Part shown: positions 61,223 to 64,000 of the stretch, piece by piece
How the letters are laid out: the number at the start of each line of letters is the position of its first letter
Position numbering within the stretch: position 1 is the first letter of the stretch
Assembly: GCF_042685645.1 (NCBI RefSeq)
Contig: NZ_JBHUNX010000001.1
Location: 124,001-188,000 of the forward strand
Length of the DNA: 64,000 nucleotides
Source: Salininema proteolyticum
GTDB taxonomy: Bacteria > Actinomycetota > Actinomycetes > Mycobacteriales > Micromonosporaceae
Direction of reading: 5' to 3'
Translations under genes and position numbers: made by a program
The notes under the pieces: model-generated
What the model saw: only the letters and a program-made list of their open reading frames with translations
Databases searched by the model: none
Told to the model about the DNA's origin: nothing

Positions 61223-62779
61223 CTAGCTCAGGCTCAGGCCCCAGCTGTTGAGGGTTCCGGAGTCCCAGGAGTAGTGGTCGATGACCTCGAGCGTCCAGGT
61301 GCCGCTGGGCGTCTCGTCGGACAGGTTCACCGAGTAGGTCTCCTTGACGTCGTCGCCGGAGTCGTAACCGTTCATCTTGAGGTTGTAGGAGGAACCGTCC
61401 GGGGCGATCAGGTTGATCTCCAGGTCGCCGCGGTAGGAGTGGGTGATGTCCACGTCGACCGACGCGTTGGAGGCGGTGGTCGCCTCGCACTCGATGTCGA
61501 TGGTGGAGGTCACGGTCTCCGTGTCGGGCAGGGGAGTGGACGTGGTGTTGGTGCCCACGCAGTCACCCGGCTCGCCCGGGTCTCCGCCGTCGTCGCCCAG
61601 CAGCGAGTGCAGGAGGAGGTTCGGCGAACCGTTCGGGTTGGAGATCTTGCCCTGCGACGAGTTGGTGGCGATCCAGTCGGACACCTCGGCGGGCGTGGCG
61701 CTCGGGTTGGCGGACAGGTAGACGGCCACGGCGCCGGCCACGTGCGGCGAGGCCATGGAGGTGCCGCTGATCGTGTTGGTGGCGTTGTCACCGGTGTACC
61801 AGGCCGAGGTGATGCTCACGCCGGGCGCGAAGACCTCGATGCAGCTGCCCCAGGCGGAGAACGACGCCTTGCCGTCGCTGGAGTCCGAGGCGGCGACGGT
61901 GATGACGTCGTTGGCGCCGGCCGGGGTGTTGTTGCAGGCGTCGTTGTTCGAGTTGCCGGCGGCGATGGCGAACGGGACGCCGGAGGCGACGGCGTTGTCC
62001 ACGGCGTCGTTGAGCGAGCTGGAGTTGTCGGCGCCGAGGCTCATGTTGGCGACGGCGGGCTGCTGGGCGTTCTGGGCCACCCAGTCGATGCCGTCCATGA
62101 CGCCCTGGAAGGAACCGGAACCGCCGCAGTCGAGGACGCGGACGGGCACGACGGTGGCCTCCTTGGCGACACCGTAGGTGCTGCCGGCGGTGGTGCCGGC
62201 GACGTGGGTGCCGTGGCCGTTGCAGTCCTCGGTCCCGTTGCCGTCGTTGATGGAGGTGAAGCCCTCGGCCATGCGGCCGGAGAACTCCGAGTGGGTGGAG
62301 AGGACACCGGTGTCGAGGATGTAGGCGTGCACGCCGTTGCCGTCCTCGTCCCAGTTGTAGGTGTCGTCGAGCGGCAGGTCGCGCTGGTCGATTCGGTCGA
62401 GGCCCCACGTGGCGTTGGGCTGCGAGCCGGATCCGAGGACGGAGACGGTCCGGTTCTGCTCGACGTACTCGACGCGCGGGTCGGCGGCGAAGGCCTCGGC
62501 CTTCTTCTCGCTCATCTTGCCGAAGAACCCGTCGTAGACGGAGTAGGTCTTGATGTCGGAGACGCCCTCGGAGGCGGCGAAGCTCTCCGCGTCGAGGGCG
62601 GAGACGAGGTCGTCCTTGAAGTTGACGAAGTACTCGCCGGCTATGGCCTCGGACGAACCTTCGCCGAGGATGGTCGGTTCGGCCTGGGCGCTCGTGGAGC
62701 TGACTGCCACTCCCGCTGCCGCGATGGCGGCGGCGAAGAGCCCCGCGCTGGTCCTTCGCAGGATTTTCCTTTGAGACAT
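61223..62779 (-). CDS. Secreted subtilisin-like protease with C-terminal P domain
   Basis: 518 residues from ATG 62779, with GAGAGGG nine bases upstream. Signal peptide ~1-33 (SSTSAQA). Inhibitor I9 propeptide ~40-112 (GEYFVNFKDDLVSALDAESF). Mature S8A domain: Asp156 (YILDTG), His189 (NGHGTHVAG), oxyanion Asn in AAGNSN, Ser341 (GTSMASPHVAG). After a Gly/Pro linker comes a proprotein-convertase P domain (~405-518: VDVDITHSYRGDLEINLIAP, GTWTLEVIDHYSWDSGTL). Extracellular endoprotease; a likely partner of the SSI-like inhibitors (inference). Confidence 0.93.
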   Translation of the reverse strand: MSQRKILRRTSAGLFAAAIAAAGVAVSSTSAQAEPTILGEGSSEAIAGEYFVNFKDDLVSALDAESFAASEGVSDIKTYSVYDGFFGKMSEKKAEAFAADPRVEYVEQNRTVSVLGSGSQPNATWGLDRIDQRDLPLDDTYNWDEDGNGVHAYILDTGVLSTHSEFSGRMAEGFTSINDGNGTEDCNGHGTHVAGTTAGSTYGVAKEATVVPVRVLDCGGSGSFQGVMDGIDWVAQNAQQPAVANMSLGADNSSSLNDAVDNAVASGVPFAIAAGNSNNDACNNTPAGANDVITVAASDSSDGKASFSAWGSCIEVFAPGVSITSAWYTGDNATNTISGTSMASPHVAGAVAVYLSANPSATPAEVSDWIATNSSQGKISNPNGSPNLLLHSLLGDDGGDPGEPGDCVGTNTTSTPLPDTETVTSTIDIECEATTASNASVDVDITHSYRGDLEINLIAPDGSSYNLKMNGYDSGDDVKETYSVNLSDETPSGTWTLEVIDHYSWDSGTLNSWGLSLS

Positions 62780-62967
62780 AAGGGTTGTCCCTCTCGTTTT
62801 CACTTGTCCTGTCGTGTGGTCACCGGGGATGACCCGGCCCCCTGAAGAGACTAATGGAGAATTTGACAGTTGTAAATACGCGTGGTGCTCTACAGGACGC
62901 GCGTTCCGCAGAGTGGGACGTGAGAACGAGGTGGACGGCCGACTATCGGCTTCCGGACAAGCGAAGG

Positions 62968-62992
62968 CCCGGGACGGCGGAGCCGTCCCGGG
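62968..62992 (-). terminator. Hairpin terminator of the second subtilase gene
   Basis: CCCGGGACGGC, loop GGA, GCCGTCCCGGG: an 11-bp perfect stem about 50 bp past the stop on the minus strand. Confidence 0.75.
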
Positions 62993-63044
62993 CGGGAGAG
63001 AGCCGCGAGGCTCGGAACAGGACTAGCGGGCGGGACTCAAGGGA

Positions 63045-64000
<956 letters not shown>

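Overview
High-GC actinomycete chromosome. Evidence: Lsr2, a LysX with fused lysyl-tRNA synthetase and MprF-like domain, a ClgR-type box before clpC, a mycosin of the type VII secretion (T7SS) kind, Streptomyces-subtilisin-inhibitor-like proteins, Tat and lipoprotein signals, and many GTG or leaderless-looking starts. A Glycomycetaceae- or Micromonosporaceae-like host fits, but the genus cannot be read from the sequence.

Layout. 0-6 kb: tail of a LysR regulator, a short-chain dehydrogenase, small hypotheticals, an exported serine hydrolase and a PAF-acetylhydrolase-like esterase. 6-9 kb is a graveyard: a VOC-fold gene cut by one in-frame TAG, a group II intron domain V remnant, two transposase remnants, and two intact secreted inhibitor-like genes. 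9-15 kb: a secreted glycan-degradation operon (GH127 with ricin-type lectin repeats, then an alginate-lyase-like gene). The second gene is split by a tnpB-only IS200/IS605-type element that itself carries a 110-bp MITE. 15-19 kb: peptidase E, two membrane-anchored unknowns and an overlapping three-gene unknown operon.

19.7-26.3 kb is clearly more AT-rich and holds six co-directional genes (two small-plus-large WXG-like pairs, a lipoprotein and an unknown leader gene) facing a mycosin. No EccB/C/D/E translocase gene is present. This is the best candidate here for a poorly described accessory secretion or effector module. 26.4-31.5 kb: a TetR/SRPBCC divergent pair with two palindromic operators, RidA, a HTH replication-type protein, a full group II intron with maturase, and tRNA-Thr(TGT).

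31.6-49.2 kb is mostly core: tandem helix-hairpin-helix membrane proteins, DUF3817, lysX-DUF998-hydrolase, a RibD-like reductase, an MsiK-type ATPase, a YefM antitoxin with a decayed YoeB-like toxin, amrS-amrB, lysS, lsr2 and clpC. 49.5-64 kb: a lipoprotein pair whose upstream region was displaced by tnpB copy 2, a 9-bp minisatellite, a histidine kinase/response regulator pair, exported hydrolases, glutaminase, a small membrane protein, tnpB copy 3 (also with a MITE), and two subtilases, the last cut by the window end.

Three tnpB elements share the target TCAT, a TTCA-loop hairpin at the left end and a TGTCAA right end. In two of them a MITE sits in the loop of the right-end hairpin.
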